The notes below the pieces were generated by a model that saw only the letters and a program-made list of their open reading frames with translations, did no database searches and was not told where the DNA came from. Of a DNA stretch of 64,000 nt, positions 50,212-59,847 are shown one piece after another. The position numbers and the translations under genes are program-made. The stretch comes from Bacillus sp. DTU_2020_1000418_1_SI_GHA_SEK_038. GTDB lineage: Bacteria > Bacillota > Bacilli > Bacillales > Cytobacillaceae. The first letter of the stretch is position 1; every line of letters starts with the position of its first letter. Location: contig NZ_CP135435.1 of the NCBI RefSeq assembly GCF_032341175.1, positions 310,001 through 374,000 of the forward strand. Direction: 5' to 3'.

Positions 50212-51308
50212 TGAAAAAACAACTATCGATATTACTTTTAGCTATTTTATTAGTATCGGCATTTTTAGTGGGATGTCAGCCAAAAAGCAATACGGCTGCT
50301 TCCGATCAAAAAGAATCGGATGCACCAAAAAATGCAGAGAAATCAGACCATCCGCTTGCTAATAAAAAAATTGCATTAGTGATGCAGCAAAACTTAGGGA
50401 CATTTTCAGCTCAATATATTGAAGGTGTTAAAGAGCAGGCAGAAAAATTCGGCGGAACGGTAAATGTTTTTACATCTGAAGGGGACTTAGCAAAAATGGC
50501 CTCTAACCTGGATGCAGCCATTAACCAAGGCTTCGATGGGATATTAATCGATCACGGAACAAAAGAAGCTTTAAATAACGGAGTTGAAAAAGCTGTAGAA
50601 AAGGGCATTCCGGTCATTGTATTTGATGCTGATATTGAGGTTGAGGGAGTCTCTGTGTTAGAGCAAGGCGATCAGAAAATGGCCGAAATGACATTGAATA
50701 AACTAGGCGAAGATGCAAATGGTGAAGCTAATATCGTAAAAATTTGGGTAGCTGGCTTTGCACCAATGGAAAGAAGACAAGTAGCTTATGAAGCATTTTT
50801 GAAAAACAATCCTGGCATTAAAGAAATTGCTGCATTTGGAGCGGCGACAGCTAATACAGCATTAGATACACAGGCACAAATGGAAGCAATCTTGAAGCAA
50901 TATCCGAAGGAAGGACAAATCACAGCTGTTTGGGCAGCTTGGGATGAGTTTGCTAAAGGTGCTGTTCGTGCCATTGAACAAGCTGGAAGAACGGACATTA
51001 AGGTTTACAGCATCGATATGAGTGATGAAGATCTACAGATGATTCAAAAGGAAAATAGCCCTTGGGTTGCTTCTGCAGCAGTTGATCCTAAGGATATCGG
51101 TCGCATCCAAGTGCGTTATTTATACCAAAAAATTAATGGCGAAAATCCAGAGCAAAAAATTGTCCTAAATCCAGTATTTGTAGACAAAGACAAGCTTCCT
51201 GATCAACAAGTTACTACAAACGAGCTAAGCGAATACATCGAAGGCTGGGGAGCAAGTGAACAAGGCTACAATGAAGCATTAAAGGAATTAGAGGAACAGC
51301 TTAAATAA
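50211..51308 (+). CDS. Sugar-binding lipoprotein, probably for 5-methylthioribose
   Basis: A 365-residue lipoprotein with lipobox LVGC. The mature part is a periplasmic-binding protein of the ribose/galactose type (KIALVMQQNLGTFSAQYIEGV, ILIDHGTKEALNNGVEKAVE, GIPVIVFDADIE). It begins inside the mtnA stop and is driven by the same S-box. Together with the ATPase and permease genes downstream it forms an importer whose genomic place strongly suggests methylthioribose as cargo; that has not been shown here. Confidence 0.83.
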
Positions 51309-51360
51309 GGTATATAGAAAATGAAACGAAAGAAATTGAACGGGAGACCAATTGTTGAAT

Positions 51361-51524
51361 AGTTTCCCGTTTTTCCAGGGAAACACGAGAAAAGTGGAAA
51401 GAAGGTTTCGTTAAGGTCTCGTTAGTTTCCCGTTAGTTTCCCGTTTTTCTAGAAATAACGATAAAAGTGGAAACAAAGGCAAAATAGTTTCCACTTTTTA
51501 TAGAAAACACAAGAAAAGTGGAAA
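51361..51524 (+). repeat. Three 40-nt hairpin repeats between lipoprotein and ATPase genes
   Basis: Units at 51361-51400, 51435-51474 and 51485-51524 all begin AGTTTCC and end AAAAGTGGAAA(C). The last one is a near-perfect palindrome (GTTTCCACTTTT with AAAAGTGGAAAC). A fourth partial copy (AGTTTCCCGTT) precedes the second unit. They fill the 250-nt gap within the operon. Confidence 0.7.
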
Positions 51525-51558
51525 CAACGAATGTCCAGTTTAGAAAGGAGGTATTTTC

Positions 51559-53097
51559 ATGACGGATACGCTGCTTGCGATGGAAAAAATACAAAAACAA
51601 TTTGGGAAAGTATCGGCACTGAATGATGCCTCTTTTCAGCTTAAAAAGGGAGAAATCCATGCACTGCTTGGTGCGAATGGGGCAGGGAAAAGTACGCTCA
51701 TGAAAATTCTGTCTGGCGTATATGAGCATGACGGCGGGGAAATTCTCCTTGATGGAAAAGAGCTTCGGTTCAAATCACCAAAAGCAGCGAAGGAACAGGG
51801 AGTATATTGTGTTTACCAAGAGGTCGATACAGCCCTTGTACCTGAACTTTCTGTTGCTGAAAATATTATGCTTGATACATTTGCCTCTCAAAAAGCTCTC
51901 TTCATTTCTAAGAAAAAGATCAATGAAAGAGCAAAAGAGGCATTAAAACAGCTCCAGTCCGAGCATATTTCCGTACAAAAGCAAGCCTTAGAGCTAACGC
52001 TTGCTGAAAAACAGATTGTGCTAATTGCACGGGCATTAGTTCACTCGGCAAAAATTATTATTTTCGATGAACCAACTGCCCCGCTATCCTTTCAAGAATC
52101 GGGGCGGCTGTTTTCAGTCATGAAAAAATTAAAAAGTCAGAGTGTTGGCTGTATATTTATTTCACACCGGCTTCCAGAAGTATTTGAAATATGTGATCGA
52201 GTAACAGTGATGCGGGAAGGGAAGACAGTGAGTACATCAGAAACAGCCTTAACCACACAAGACCAAGTTGTTGAGGACATGCTTGGCTCAGCTTTTACTA
52301 GTGAACTTGGAAAGCAAGAGAAGCACATCGGTTCAACATTACTAGAAGTATCAGAGCTAACCGATGGCCATAAGCTTCACGATATTTCTTTCTCGGTTTC
52401 TGAAGGAGAAATTGTTGGAGTTGTTGGTTTAGTTGGTGCTGGAAAGACAGAGCTTGCGAAGACTTTATTTGGGGTGACTCCGGCTAAGCAAGGGAAAATT
52501 TCACTTAACAAGAAAGAGGAAAAAATTCACCATCCATCCGATGCCATTAAAGCGGGAATTGCCCTAGTTCCAGAAGAACGACGGAAAGAAGGCCTATTTG
52601 TTCATGAATCTCTAAGAATCAATTCCACCTTTCCAAATCTGCGAAAATTTACGCGGGGCTTTTTTATGCATAAGCCATCAGAAACTGCCTTTGCCGACCA
52701 AATCATCGCCAGTCTCCAAATAAAGACAAATAATACCGAAACTCCGCTTGTAAATTTAAGCGGCGGGAATCAGCAGAAGGTGGCGATAGGAAAGTGGACC
52801 TCGCTGGATTCAAGCATTTATTTGTTCGATGAGCCAACGAAGGGTGTCGATATTGGAGCAAAGGTTGATATTTTTAAACTCATCCGGCAAATTTCAGAAA
52901 AGCAAAAAGGGGTTATTTATTTTTCTAGTGAAATTCATGAAATCCTTGGAATATCAGATCGAATTCTTGTCATGTACGATGGCAAAATCGTGAAGGAGTT
53001 TTCCCGTAACGAAGCCACACAAGAGAAAATTTTGCTGTATGCAAGCGGCGGAAAGGAAGAGCAGCATGAAAGAGAACAGCATTCAGTTTCTATTTAA
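51559..53097 (+). CDS. Sugar ABC transporter ATPase, two domains (RbsA-type)
   Basis: A 512-residue ATPase with two ABC modules. Walker A motifs are GANGAGKST (residues ~35-43) and GLVGAGKTE (~295). The second signature is LSGGNQQKV. The first is the usual degenerate version (LTLAEKQ). Typical of ribose-type importers. It has a strong AAAGGAGG site of its own after the hairpin repeats and overlaps the permease gene. Confidence 0.87.
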   Translation: MTDTLLAMEKIQKQFGKVSALNDASFQLKKGEIHALLGANGAGKSTLMKILSGVYEHDGGEILLDGKELRFKSPKAAKEQGVYCVYQEVDTALVPELSVAENIMLDTFASQKALFISKKKINERAKEALKQLQSEHISVQKQALELTLAEKQIVLIARALVHSAKIIIFDEPTAPLSFQESGRLFSVMKKLKSQSVGCIFISHRLPEVFEICDRVTVMREGKTVSTSETALTTQDQVVEDMLGSAFTSELGKQEKHIGSTLLEVSELTDGHKLHDISFSVSEGEIVGVVGLVGAGKTELAKTLFGVTPAKQGKISLNKKEEKIHHPSDAIKAGIALVPEERRKEGLFVHESLRINSTFPNLRKFTRGFFMHKPSETAFADQIIASLQIKTNNTETPLVNLSGGNQQKVAIGKWTSLDSSIYLFDEPTKGVDIGAKVDIFKLIRQISEKQKGVIYFSSEIHEILGISDRILVMYDGKIVKEFSRNEATQEKILLYASGGKEEQHEREQHSVSI

Positions 53098-54055
53098 ATA
53101 TGGTGCTATTGCCCTAATGATATTTATTATCCTCTACTTTAGTTTGATTAGCGATGCGTTTTTCACATATGGGAATTTTGCCGACATTCTGCGCTCAATT
53201 TCCATCGTTACGGTACTGGCTTTAGGAGTAACATTCACTTTAGTCGTTAACGGTTTTGACTTGTCAGTTGGATCAACGATGTCATTGTCAACCGTTGTTA
53301 CAGCCTCATTAATGGTCTGGTATGATATGCCGCTTTGGCTTGTGCTGATTTTACCCATCCTTGTAGGTGTCCTAGTTGGGGTGTTCAATACGTTATTAAT
53401 TGTCGTCATTGGGATTCCTGATTTGCTTGCTACATTAAGCACGATGTATATTGTTGCGGGGCTTCACCGAACGTATACAGAGGGCTATTCGATTTATAAT
53501 CATATGCCCTTAACCTCAGGAGGAACGGCGATAGGTGAATTTTCAAGTGCCTTCCTCTGGATCGGACAAGGGAAAATGCTCGGACTTCCTGTTCCTGTGT
53601 GGATCATGCTTTTATTAGTGATCTTTGCATATCTAGTGTTAAATCATACGAGATGGGGCCGAGTTTTATATATGACGGGGGGCAATGCGGAGGCTGCCAC
53701 TTTATCGGGTGTAAACGTCAAGAAGGTAAAGTTTGCGTCCTATGTCGTCTCTGGCATTTTTGCATCAATCGCTGGGATTTTATTTACAGCACGTGTGGGG
53801 TCTGGACAAATTGATGCCGGAGCTCCACTCTTAATGGAGGCTGTTGCTGCCGTGTTTGTTGGATATTCCGTGCTTGGTGCTGGTAAACCAAATGCAATCG
53901 GGACATTTTTCGGGGCAGCCGTTATTGGAATTTTGCTAAACGGACTGACCATTTTAAATCTACCATATTATGCTTTTGATATTGTAAAAGGTTCTGTATT
54001 AGTGCTGGCATTGGCCGTTACTTATATGCATGCAAAAAATAAGCTATCCCATTAA
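53066..54055 (+). CDS. Sugar ABC transporter permease (RbsC-type)
   Basis: A 329-residue permease with about 8-10 membrane helices. The cytoplasmic loop reads GGNAEAATLSGVNVKKVKF, as in RbsC. ATG 53066 lies after GGAAAGGA, overlapping the ATPase end by 32 nt. Last gene of the S-box operon; a terminator follows. Confidence 0.85.
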   Translation: MKENSIQFLFKYGAIALMIFIILYFSLISDAFFTYGNFADILRSISIVTVLALGVTFTLVVNGFDLSVGSTMSLSTVVTASLMVWYDMPLWLVLILPILVGVLVGVFNTLLIVVIGIPDLLATLSTMYIVAGLHRTYTEGYSIYNHMPLTSGGTAIGEFSSAFLWIGQGKMLGLPVPVWIMLLLVIFAYLVLNHTRWGRVLYMTGGNAEAATLSGVNVKKVKFASYVVSGIFASIAGILFTARVGSGQIDAGAPLLMEAVAAVFVGYSVLGAGKPNAIGTFFGAAVIGILLNGLTILNLPYYAFDIVKGSVLVLALAVTYMHAKNKLSH

Positions 54056-54057
54056 AT

Positions 54058-54113
54058 GGTGCCTGAACTTCGAAGCGTTGGAATTTACGCATTAGGGGTC
54101 AGGCATTTTTTTT
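54058..54113 (+). terminator. Terminator of the mtnKA-transporter operon
   Basis: GTGCCTGA and TCAGGCA arms enclose a second small stem (GCGTTGGAATTTACGC), followed by a long T-run. Confidence 0.8.
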
Positions 54114-54189
54114 CCTCATAATAGGTTGTAATATTCATTGGTATCAAAGTATAATAGGATGATTCTACAGGTACAAGGATGGTACATAA

Positions 54190-55032
54190 ATGAAAAAAAG
54201 GATTGTAGATATTGTATATATTTTAATAGGATCTTTCCTATTTGCAGTAGGGGTTAATGTGTTTATTATTCCGAATGAGCTGGGAGAGGGCGGGGTAACG
54301 GGGATTACCATTATCGCCTACTACCTCTGGCAATGGTCGCCGGGTCTCGTGAACTTTGTCCTAAATTCAATCTTGTTAATTGTTGGTTATAAGTTTTTGA
54401 GTAAAATGACCACTATTTATACCATTATTGCTGTTGTCTTTAATTCTCTTTTTTTGCATTTGACAGAGGGCTGGACGATTAATTCAAACGAAATTGTCGT
54501 TTCCACGATTTTTGGAGCTGTTATTATTGGTGCAGGGATTGGAATAATCATACGTGTAGGCGGGACAACGGCTGGGTCTACAATCTTAGCAAGAATTACC
54601 CAGAAATATCTTGGCTGGAATTTAGCCTATGGGTTGTTATTTTTTGATTTAATAGTGGCGTTTTCTTCCTATTTTATCATTGGCGCTGAAAAGCTGATGC
54701 TGACGATTATGATGCTTTATATTGCAACAAAGGTAATGGAATTCGTTATTGAGGGGATTAGCACGAAAAAAGCTGTAACGATCATTTCAGCAGAGCCTGA
54801 CAAAATAGCGCAGCAGGTGAATGAGGAGATGCATAGAGGTGTAACTGTTTTTTCTGGAAGCGGCTATTACACAAAAGCGCAAAAGGATATACTCTATATC
54901 GTCATAAGCAGCCAAGAGATTGTGAAGCTGAAGAAAATCGTAAAAGAGGCAGACCCGAGTGCGTTTATTGCCATTCATGATGTGCGAGATGTGTTTGGAC
55001 TTGGCTTCGGAGAGATTTCAAAAGCAGATTAA
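54190..55032 (+). CDS. YitT-family membrane protein with DUF2179 domain
   Basis: A 280-residue protein. The first about 175 residues contain five or six membrane segments of the YitT type (PNELGEGGVTGITIIAYYL, RVGGTTAGSTILARI). The rest is a cytosolic DUF2179 domain (VTIISAEPDKIAQQVNEEMHRGVTVFSG, split around residues 195-225). The family has many paralogues in Bacillus and an undefined function, possibly transport or ligand sensing. It stands alone. The following 130 nt up to the cystine operon show nothing clear. Confidence 0.8.
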   Translation: MKKRIVDIVYILIGSFLFAVGVNVFIIPNELGEGGVTGITIIAYYLWQWSPGLVNFVLNSILLIVGYKFLSKMTTIYTIIAVVFNSLFLHLTEGWTINSNEIVVSTIFGAVIIGAGIGIIIRVGGTTAGSTILARITQKYLGWNLAYGLLFFDLIVAFSSYFIIGAEKLMLTIMMLYIATKVMEFVIEGISTKKAVTIISAEPDKIAQQVNEEMHRGVTVFSGSGYYTKAQKDILYIVISSQEIVKLKKIVKEADPSAFIAIHDVRDVFGLGFGEISKAD

Positions 55033-55162
55033 TAATAGAAGAAAGTTGAAAAGGATGATTGAAATGGAGGCTAGGCTTCCTTTTCAAACATCCTTATTTG
55101 TGGCTTACAGCCGTTTCGCTACATGACACTAGTGCAAACCTATTCGACAGCTTCACCGCTCT

Positions 55163-55888
55163 TTAAATTGATATCCCCTCATCCATTCTCGCTTCATACC
55201 GCCTCATCTTTTTCTCTAGCAGGGCGAAAAGAACTTCAAAGACAAAACAGAGAAGCCAATATATCAAGGCTGCCACTAAATACATTTCCAAATATTTATA
55301 GCCATCATTTGCAATAATTTTTGCCATCCCCATGATTTCAATCACTTTAACCGCAAAGGCAAGGGATGTCGCTTTTATAAGACCAATAAATGTATTGCCT
55401 AGATTAGGGAGAGATAGGACTAATGCTTGTGGCAAAATAATTCTTCGCAAGCTTTGAGCTGTTGTCATACCTACTGAATAGGCAGCTTCCATTTGACCGG
55501 CATGGGTGGCATTGATGGATGCACGGAAAATCTCGGACTGGTAAGCAGCTGTATTCAAGGTATAGGCAATTAAGGCGTATACAATGGGGGATATTTGATC
55601 CGCATTTAGACTCCAGCCTAGCTGTTTGTTTAGGAGATCAAACAGAGCGGGTATCCCATAGAATAATACGAATAGAAGCACAATCATGGGCACCCCTCTA
55701 ATAAAGGAGACGTACACCATGGCGATCCGATGCAAAACGGGCACTTTATAAATTCGGCATAAGGCAATCAAAAGGCCGAACATGATTCCGAGGATCATTG
55801 AAAAAACCGCGATGACCAGAGTTAAAGGAACACCCTTCAACACCTCTGGAAATTGCTTTAATGCAAAGTCTAAGTCGAAAATAGACAC
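55163..55888 (-). CDS. Amino acid ABC transporter permease (TcyM-like)
   Basis: A 241-residue permease of the His/Glu/Gln/cystine class (GVPLTLVIAVFSMILGIMFG, YVSFIRGVPMIVLLFVLFYG, and the coupling loop GMTTAQSLRRIILPQALVLS). It is the second of two related permeases and is the last gene of the operon. Confidence 0.82.
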   Translation of the reverse strand: MSIFDLDFALKQFPEVLKGVPLTLVIAVFSMILGIMFGLLIALCRIYKVPVLHRIAMVYVSFIRGVPMIVLLFVLFYGIPALFDLLNKQLGWSLNADQISPIVYALIAYTLNTAAYQSEIFRASINATHAGQMEAAYSVGMTTAQSLRRIILPQALVLSLPNLGNTFIGLIKATSLAFAVKVIEIMGMAKIIANDGYKYLEMYLVAALIYWLLCFVFEVLFALLEKKMRRYEARMDEGISI

Positions 55889-55912
55889 GAGAGATCACTA
55901 CCCTTTAAAAAA

Positions 55913-56614
55913 TTAATCTGCAATGCTGACACGGCCCTTTTTTAATACCTTTTCTAAAAGTGCAATCAAATTTTCAATAACAATACACGTGCCCCAATAT
56001 ACTAACGAAATGGTAAAGTACACTTCAAACATGCCAATTCCGTAATTATTTCCTAAAATAATCCGAACCTGCCCCATAATATCAATGATGCCAATCGTAA
56101 ATGCAAGAGAGGTATCCTTCAGCAATTCAATTATATTATTTCCTAGATCAGGTAAGGCCACTAAAAATGCTTGTGGCAGGATGATTCTCCGCAACGCCTG
56201 TGAGTAGCTCATTCCAACACTGTAGGCAGCCTCTAATTGATCCTTTCCGACTGCCATGTAGGCGGATCTAATCACTTCAGAAAGGTAGGCACCTGTATAT
56301 AATGAAAAGGCAATCACAACAAAAACAAAACGATCCCAGCCATTAATATCAATATTTACAAGCAACAGTAGCTGCGGGAGTCCAAAATAGACAAGGAATA
56401 GCTGTACTAATAACGGTGTACAGCGCATAAATGACAAATAGAACGTGGCAATAGCATATGAAATCGGTCTTTTTTGAATCCGAATAATGGCGACAATGAC
56501 ACCGATAATTAAAGAAAAGAAAAGAGAAACACCCAACATAAGTAAAGTAAGTGGGAGCTTATTTAACACTCTCATTAATAAGTCCAGCCAATCAGAGAAT
56601 CCCGAACTAATCAT
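55913..56614 (-). CDS. Amino acid ABC transporter permease (TcyL-like)
   Basis: A 233-residue permease paralogous to the downstream one (FYLSFMRCTPLLVQLFLVYFG, GMSYSQALRRIILPQAFLVA). The two together fit the cystine importers of Bacillus that use two permeases. A terminator-like hairpin separates it from the binding-protein gene upstream. Confidence 0.82.
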   Translation of the reverse strand: MISSGFSDWLDLLMRVLNKLPLTLLMLGVSLFFSLIIGVIVAIIRIQKRPISYAIATFYLSFMRCTPLLVQLFLVYFGLPQLLLLVNIDINGWDRFVFVVIAFSLYTGAYLSEVIRSAYMAVGKDQLEAAYSVGMSYSQALRRIILPQAFLVALPDLGNNIIELLKDTSLAFTIGIIDIMGQVRIILGNNYGIGMFEVYFTISLVYWGTCIVIENLIALLEKVLKKGRVSIAD

Positions 56615-56634
56615 TTTATTTCACCGCCTGCTGT

Positions 56635-56674
56635 AAAAATGACTCCGATGATTATAGAAACTGCCATCGGAGTC
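56635..56674 (-). terminator. Hairpin between binding-protein and permease genes
   Basis: Perfect 10-bp stem GACTCCGATG/CATCGGAGTC (plus-strand 56641-56650 and 56665-56674) followed on the minus strand by a T-run. It would lower permease expression relative to the binding protein. Confidence 0.7.
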
Positions 56675-56689
56675 AATCTATGAAACTAT

Positions 56690-57535
56690 TTACTCAAATT
56701 TAAAGCCTTCTTCATTGATATAATCCAAATCCTTAAAGAAGTCGACCTCGAACCATTTTTCAGATAGCTTGGAAAGGGTGCCATCTTCAATTAGCTCGGC
56801 AGTCGCTTTATCCATCTTCTGAGCAAGCTCGGTTTCCTTTTTATTGAAAACAACCCAAATTGGTTCTTTCGAAACGATTCCGCTAACTTTTAAATCAAGA
56901 TTCATTTGTTTCTGCATTTCATTAAAGGTTGTTACATTTAGGAATATAGCATCAGCCTTACCTTCCGCTACTCTTTTTAAATTATCAGCATTTGAAGCAT
57001 GCTCAATGGTATCGAGTGTTAACGGGTTATCTTTGTGCTGTTCGTTGTATGAATTAAGAATGGTACGCAATCCGCCGCTTGGGGCCATTGGCGGGAACTT
57101 TTTGCCAACCATGTCATCCAATGTTTTAATATCATTGCGATCCTTCTTGGTCACAAGTGATGTAAGTGAATATCCGAATTCTTGTTCAGGAAAAAGGAAC
57201 TTTTCTTGTCTTTCAGGATTTTTAAAGAACCAATTTATTGCGAATGTGTATTTGCCTGTATCAACACCAACTAGATTGGCTTCTTCCTCTCCAAAAAGAT
57301 ATTCGAATTTATATTCAGGAAGCTTTTTCTCGATTTCCTTCATGTAATCCATGTCGTATCCAATTGGCTCATTGTTTTCATCTGTGTATAAGAATGGAGG
57401 ATTGACTTCATCACTTAAGGCAACCTTTACAACTATTTTTCCATCGTCTTTTTCTGACCCTGTACTTTGCGAGCAGCCTGCGAGGCTAAGTATGAGCACG
57501 AATGCCAGAATCGCTATTTTAAATAAACCTTTCAT
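56690..57535 (-). CDS. Amino acid-binding lipoprotein (cystine type)
   Basis: A 281-residue lipoprotein with lipobox SLAGCS. The mature part is a family 3 solute-binding protein (VNPPFLYTDENNEPIGYDMDYM; TYKFAIN-like region as KYTFAINWFFKNPERQEKFLF; AEGKADAIFLN). ATG 57535 lies after GGAGG; the longer frame is unlikely. B. subtilis TcyJ/TcyK are the best comparison. The substrate is inferred from operon type only. Confidence 0.8.
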   Translation of the reverse strand: MKGLFKIAILAFVLILSLAGCSQSTGSEKDDGKIVVKVALSDEVNPPFLYTDENNEPIGYDMDYMKEIEKKLPEYKFEYLFGEEEANLVGVDTGKYTFAINWFFKNPERQEKFLFPEQEFGYSLTSLVTKKDRNDIKTLDDMVGKKFPPMAPSGGLRTILNSYNEQHKDNPLTLDTIEHASNADNLKRVAEGKADAIFLNVTTFNEMQKQMNLDLKVSGIVSKEPIWVVFNKKETELAQKMDKATAELIEDGTLSKLSEKWFEVDFFKDLDYINEEGFKFE

Positions 57536-57553
57536 AATAGGAACCTCCAATTT

Positions 57554-58306
57554 TTAAATTAAATATTCTGGTTCACGGACCAATCGTTTAAGAAACTGCT
57601 TCAGCCGCTCGTGCTTTGGATGAATGAGAACATCCTGGGGATGTCCTTGCTCCACAATGACGCCTTCATCCATAAAGACAACTCGATTTGCCACTTCTCG
57701 AGCGAAATCGATTTCATGTGTCACGATCACCATGGTAATGCCTTCACCTGCTATTTGCTTAATAATGGACAGCACTTCTCCAACCATTTCTGGGTCGAGA
57801 GCGGAAGTGGGCTCATCAAATAATATAACCGATGGGTTTAAAGCAAGTGCACGTGCGATGCCAACGCGCTGCTGCTGTCCGCCGGAAAGCTGTGAAGGAT
57901 AATCATTTACTTTTTCAGCCAGCCCTACCTTCTGAAGGAGAGATAGGCTAATATCCTTTGCTTCTGTTTTAGGCAGTTTTTTAGCAACTATGAGCCCTTC
58001 CATCACATTTTCCAGAACGGTTTTATTCTTGAATAAGTTATAGTGCTGAAAAACCATGGCGGTTTTCCTTCTTAATGTGAGAATATCCTGCTTAGAGGGA
58101 TGCTTGCCTTGAATGGTAAACCCATCAACGTTTATCTGGCCTTCATCTGGCCGCTCCAAGTAATTGATACATCTAAGGAGTGTGGTTTTTCCTGATCCGC
58201 TCGGGCCAATAATAGCAACAACATCCCCTTTATTCACTTCAAGGTCAATCCCTTTTAACACATGATTCTTTTTAAAATGCTTATGGATGTTCCTCAGTTC
58301 AATCAT
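57554..58306 (-). CDS. Amino acid ABC transporter ATPase (TcyN-like)
   Basis: A 250-residue ABC ATPase. Walker [10 protein letters not shown], signature [15 protein letters not shown], Walker [15 protein letters not shown] and the H-loop [11 protein letters not shown] are all present. The [21 protein letters not shown] stretch is typical of polar-amino-acid importers. First gene of the operon, starting at ATG 58306 after AGGAGGGGG. It is divergent from the acyl-CoA-dehydrogenase-like gene. Confidence 0.84.
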   Translation of the reverse strand: MIELRNIHKHFKKNHVLKGIDLEVNKGDVVAIIGPSGSGKTTLLRCINYLERPDEGQINVDGFTIQGKHPSKQDILTLRRKTAMVFQHYNLFKNKTVLENVMEGLIVAKKLPKTEAKDISLSLLQKVGLAEKVNDYPSQLSGGQQQRVGIARALALNPSVILFDEPTSALDPEMVGEVLSIIKQIAGEGITMVIVTHEIDFAREVANRVVFMDEGVIVEQGHPQDVLIHPKHERLKQFLKRLVREPEYLI

Positions 58307-58491
58307 ATTCCCCCTCCTTGTATGGAAAAATAACTTAGATAACACTATTTAGAATGTTCAAATATCATAAACCATACATTAACATCATTAATCATATCTG
58401 TAAAGTAGGATTTAGAGGGTTTTAAAAATTTTATTAATAGATGGTCCAAAGGAAATATTAACAATAAGTTGATTAAACTTAATAAAAATTC

Positions 58492-58520
58492 TTGACGCTA
58501 TGATTGATTTTCGTTATTAT
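58492..58520 (+). promoter_or_regulatory. Promoter of the acyl-CoA-dehydrogenase-like gene
   Basis: TTGACG (58492-58497) and TATTAT (58515-58520) with a 17-nt spacer. Confidence 0.6.
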
Positions 58521-58524
58521 CAAA

Positions 58525-58546
58525 GCCAATAAGAATAATCGGAATT
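58525..58546 (+). promoter_or_regulatory. Possible sulfur-regulator site
   Basis: GCCAATAAGAATAATCGGAATT resembles the CymR operator halves (CCANT and ATNGGAATT), but the gap between them is 3 nt too long. It sits just downstream of the -10 box. A relaxed CymR or related site is possible, not certain. Confidence 0.3.
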
Positions 58547-58599
58547 ATAGGAATATATATATGCCCGAAAGTCATTCTGGTTAAGGAAGTGTGGAGAAA

Positions 58600-59760
58600 A
58601 TGTTAGATTTATTTATAAAAAATGATACTCAAAGAAACTGGGTGCAAAAGCTGCATGTAAAAGAAGCTGAATTTAAAAGTAAGTCTGCTAAATATGATGA
58701 ACAATCAAAATTTCCCAAAGATAACATTCAAAGATTAATAGAAATGGGATATACAACACTCACATTGCCAGCCGCTTATGGCGGAGGTGGCTTAAGTACT
58801 TATGATATGACTTTACTTCAAGAAACATTGGCTAGCTTTGATGGGGCAACAGCCCTCTCCATTGGCTGGCATATGGGAGTAGTCGGTGAAATCTATGAGA
58901 AAAAGCTTTGGGATGACGGAAAATTGGACTTCTTTGCTGATGAGGTGCTGAAAGGAGCATTGGTCAACCGGGCCGTGAGTGAGGCGCAAACAGGAAGTCC
59001 GACTAGAGGAGGACGCCCCGGCACCTATGCGATAAAAAAGGATGGCCATTGGATGATTACGGGCAGAAAAAACTTTACAACCATGTCCCCAGTTTTAACG
59101 CATTTTCTTGTTTCTGCTTGGATGGAGGAGAAGGAAGCAATCGGGTTCTTTTTGTTACACAGGGATTTAGAAGGGCTAAGCATCGAGGAAACATGGGATG
59201 TTATTTCTATGAGAGGAACAGAGAGCCATGATTTAGTCCTTGAAAATGTAACGGTAGATGAATCCAAGCTTGTTGAGATCAATCATGGGCCAAGAGGAAA
59301 TCAACTCAATGGCTGGGTCCTTCATATTCCGGCGTGCTACATCGGAATTGCACAGGCAGCAAGGGATTATGCAATCCAATTTGCTAATGAATACTCGCCT
59401 AACAGTCTAAATGGACCAATTAGCCAGCTGCCGAACGTTCAGAATTTAATTGGACAAATCGATCTCGAGCTAATGCAAGCAAGACATTTTCTCTACAGTG
59501 TAGCAGAGGCTTATGATGATGATTCTAGAAGGCCATTTATCACAAATGAACATGGTGCTGTGAAACATACGATTACCAATTCTGCGATTTCAATTGTCGA
59601 CAAGGCCATGAGAATCGTAGGGGCGAAAAGCTTACAGCGCGCAAATCCTCTTCAAAGATATTACCGGGATGTAAGAGCGGGTCTGCATAATCCGCCAATG
59701 GATGATGTGACCATTCAGAAGCTTGCATTAACTGCCTTAAACAAGAAAAAAGGAGTTTAA
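58600..59760 (+). CDS. Acyl-CoA-dehydrogenase-fold flavoenzyme
   Basis: A 386-residue protein with the full acyl-CoA dehydrogenase fold. It shows LPAAYGGGGLSTYD (N-terminal helical region), SEAQTGSPTRGG with the flavin-binding turn, WMITGRKNFTTMSP, and IVGAKSLQRANPLQRYYRDVRAG near the C-terminus. ATG 58600 is favoured by TAAGGAAG 10 nt upstream; GTG 58591 is the alternative. Next to a cystine-type importer it may be an FMN-dependent monooxygenase in sulfur scavenging rather than a fatty-acid enzyme. Substrate unknown. Confidence 0.75.
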   Translation: MLDLFIKNDTQRNWVQKLHVKEAEFKSKSAKYDEQSKFPKDNIQRLIEMGYTTLTLPAAYGGGGLSTYDMTLLQETLASFDGATALSIGWHMGVVGEIYEKKLWDDGKLDFFADEVLKGALVNRAVSEAQTGSPTRGGRPGTYAIKKDGHWMITGRKNFTTMSPVLTHFLVSAWMEEKEAIGFFLLHRDLEGLSIEETWDVISMRGTESHDLVLENVTVDESKLVEINHGPRGNQLNGWVLHIPACYIGIAQAARDYAIQFANEYSPNSLNGPISQLPNVQNLIGQIDLELMQARHFLYSVAEAYDDDSRRPFITNEHGAVKHTITNSAISIVDKAMRIVGAKSLQRANPLQRYYRDVRAGLHNPPMDDVTIQKLALTALNKKKGV

Positions 59761-59847
59761 ATTCTAAAAATTAAATCATTCCTTTTGCTTTACAGTGATA
59801 AAGGGTGTTATCATCAACCTAATTAATGTAAAGAAAGGAAGAAGTCT

